DNA of 64,000 nucleotides from Pyropia haitanensis. Lineage: Eukaryota; Rhodophyta; Bangiophyceae; Bangiales; Bangiaceae. Below are positions 62,785-64,000 of the stretch, piece by piece; positions within the stretch are counted from its first letter, which is position 1, and the number at the start of each line of letters is the position of its first letter. Where the stretch lies: positions 1,922,001 to 1,986,000 of the forward strand of contig SDUX01000004.1 of the NCBI GenBank assembly GCA_008729055.1, in the 5' to 3' direction. The notes under the pieces were generated by a model, which was given only the letters and a program-made list of their open reading frames with translations, made no database searches and was not told the DNA's origin. The translations under genes were made by a program, and so were the position numbers.

Positions 62785-64000
62785 CTACCGACGCCGCTGC
62801 CGCCGTCGCCACCACCGCCTCCGCCGCCGCCACCGCCGTGCCACCGCCGTGCCACCGTCGTCGCCGCCGCCACCGCCGCTGCCACCGCCGCGCCGCCACC
62901 AACGGCTCGGTCTCGAGCGACAGCCGCTGGGGGATGGCGCCGGCGGTAGCGACTGGCGGGGCGTCCTCGACGCCGCCGCCGCGGCCGCCGCCGCCGCCAG
63001 CCGGTTGCCCCATGGTTTGCCGGTGCAGCGCGTACGCGACGGCGGCGGCCGCCGCCGACGCGGTCCCGTACGTGACGGCCGCGCCAATGGCAAGCGCCCG
63101 CAGCAGGCCCACCTGGTAGCCCTCGCAGGAGATGAGGTAGAGGGACTCGGTGCGGACCGTTGGGTGGCCACGGCCCGTGTCCTCGACGCAGAGCTCGGAC
63201 TTGACCCCCGCCGCCGTCCAGCCATTACCTTCCTTCTCCCAGACGGCCAGCGCGACGATGCCCGCCATGGACACGAGCCCCGCTACAAACATAAACAGGA
63301 GCGCCCACAGGTCCCGCCGGCGCTATACCGAGGTACTAACGAGCATGACGACCAGGGCAACAAGCTCAGGGAAGACCACAATATCGGCCAGCAGGACCGA
63401 CCCGTCGTCGGCGGGCGGCTTTGAGCGCTCGACCCCAAACAGCGGACGGTCATCGTCTCGGGAAAGCGCCGTTGTAGAGTCCGTGCTCGTCTTGATGGTG
63501 TACGAGCAGGGCCCGCACCGGTAGGGATTCCCCCGGTCTTGCGGTTGCGATGCGACAAGCGGGTGCCTCGCGTTGACGCTCCAGGCCGACGTGCCCAGCC
63601 GACGCGCCAGGAACACCTCTTCATGGCTGTCCGCGTTGAGCTCCCGGGAGCCTACGCCCGCCAGCCAGCACGGGCGCTCGAGGAGCGTGCCGTTCGACAG
63701 GCCCAGGTCTACAATGTCAATCGCCTCCTGCGCGAGATTCCTACGCAAACGGCCGTAGAAGTACCACCAGGTGAGGCGGCCCGCCGTGGACGACCCGCGC
63801 GTTCCAGTCGACAAGGGCTCCCCATTGACGGACGAGGTGCAGTCACGGCTCCCCGGCGGCACTGGCGGCGAGGCCGGCGGCAAGCCCGCGTAGAGCCGAT
63901 CTTGGTCCCGCACAAATGCCCGCGCTGGCGGCAGGCAAAAGACGTAGGCGATGGACGTGCGCCAGTTGGTCAAGCTGGTGACGCTGCTCCCTCTTCCGCC
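62785..64000 (-). CDS. Multi-TM membrane protein, 5' end beyond window, in-frame TAG
   Basis: The open frame enters from the right edge (SLTNWRTSIAYVFCLPPARA). A large hydrophilic loop follows (LTWWYFYGRLRRNLAQ, CGPCSYTIKTSTD), then helices VLLADIVVFPELVALVVMLV and LWALLFMFVAGLVSMAGIVA. A GY segment (LISCEGYQVGLLRALAIGA) leads to AAAVAYALHRQ and a Gly-rich tail. Between the first two helices there is an in-frame TAG (63325-63323). The 18 bases GTTAGTACCTCGGTATAG (63340-63323) are GT-AG bounded and a multiple of three; removing them would restore the frame. The C-terminal stop is unresolved. It is related to the 2804-3412 protein. The function is unknown. Confidence 0.5.

Noticed and set aside
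1..64000. tRNA or rRNA genes
   Set aside because: I looked for T-loop and B-box-like GGTTCRA contexts and rRNA-like conserved segments and found no convincing candidate by eye; a tRNAscan-SE run would be decisive.

Overview
The window reads as nuclear DNA of a very GC-rich, plastid-bearing eukaryotic alga. Support: spliceosomal GT-AG introns; eukaryote-only proteins (ribosomal eS24, a BDP1/TFIIIB B'' SANT protein, a DDRGK1 UFMylation factor, a Nup43-like nucleoporin, an SPT7-like SAGA subunit); and a Tic20-type plastid translocon protein with a transit peptide. Extreme GC, few short introns, long poly-Gly/Ala/Pro coding runs and transit peptides carrying an A-F-V motif fit a bangiophyte red alga (Porphyra/Pyropia type) best. 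That assignment is inference; another GC-rich alga cannot be excluded.

Layout. 1-2500: a hAT-like non-autonomous transposon copy (cut by the window edge) into which a TA-flanked terminal-inverted-repeat element has jumped. 2.8-9 kb: a small membrane protein (-), a two-intron Tic20 gene (+), a 28-bp minisatellite and DDRGK1 (-). 10.8-18.6 kb: a secreted proteinase-K-like subtilase (+), a 173-bp MITE, a degenerate reading frame, a lower-GC stretch and a three-exon MFS transporter (+). 19.3-24.7 kb: a small plastid-targeted one-TM protein (-), a second copy of the MITE, Nup43 (+) and a protein with GGxxxVAxxLG repeats (-).

25.1-39.2 kb: a 14-kb island of much lower GC with ordinary amino-acid composition. 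It holds two ORFs that look like the halves of one TNP2-type DDE transposase, separated by 5.4 kb carrying two opposite-strand genes, one ending in an extended PHD finger. It also has a C2H2 zinc-finger ORF and a further unknown protein. This is the best candidate for an undescribed system: a large DNA transposon, or nested transposons, with chromatin-reader cargo.

41.6-64 kb: eS24 (two exons, +), an SPT7-like gene (two exons, -), a hAT relic with CGTTAA-rich ends and a broken BED-like finger, a C2H2 transcription-factor gene (two exons, +), a decayed ABCB-like transporter (-), the complete second copy of the hAT-like element, BDP1 (+), and a membrane-protein gene (-) that runs off the right edge and is related to the one at 2.8 kb.

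Two general features affect every entry. Six of seven resolved introns begin GTACGT. Most GC-rich genes change reading frame at a long G or C homopolymer, which looks like base-count error in the assembly rather than biology; coordinates therefore span the gene, not one open frame.
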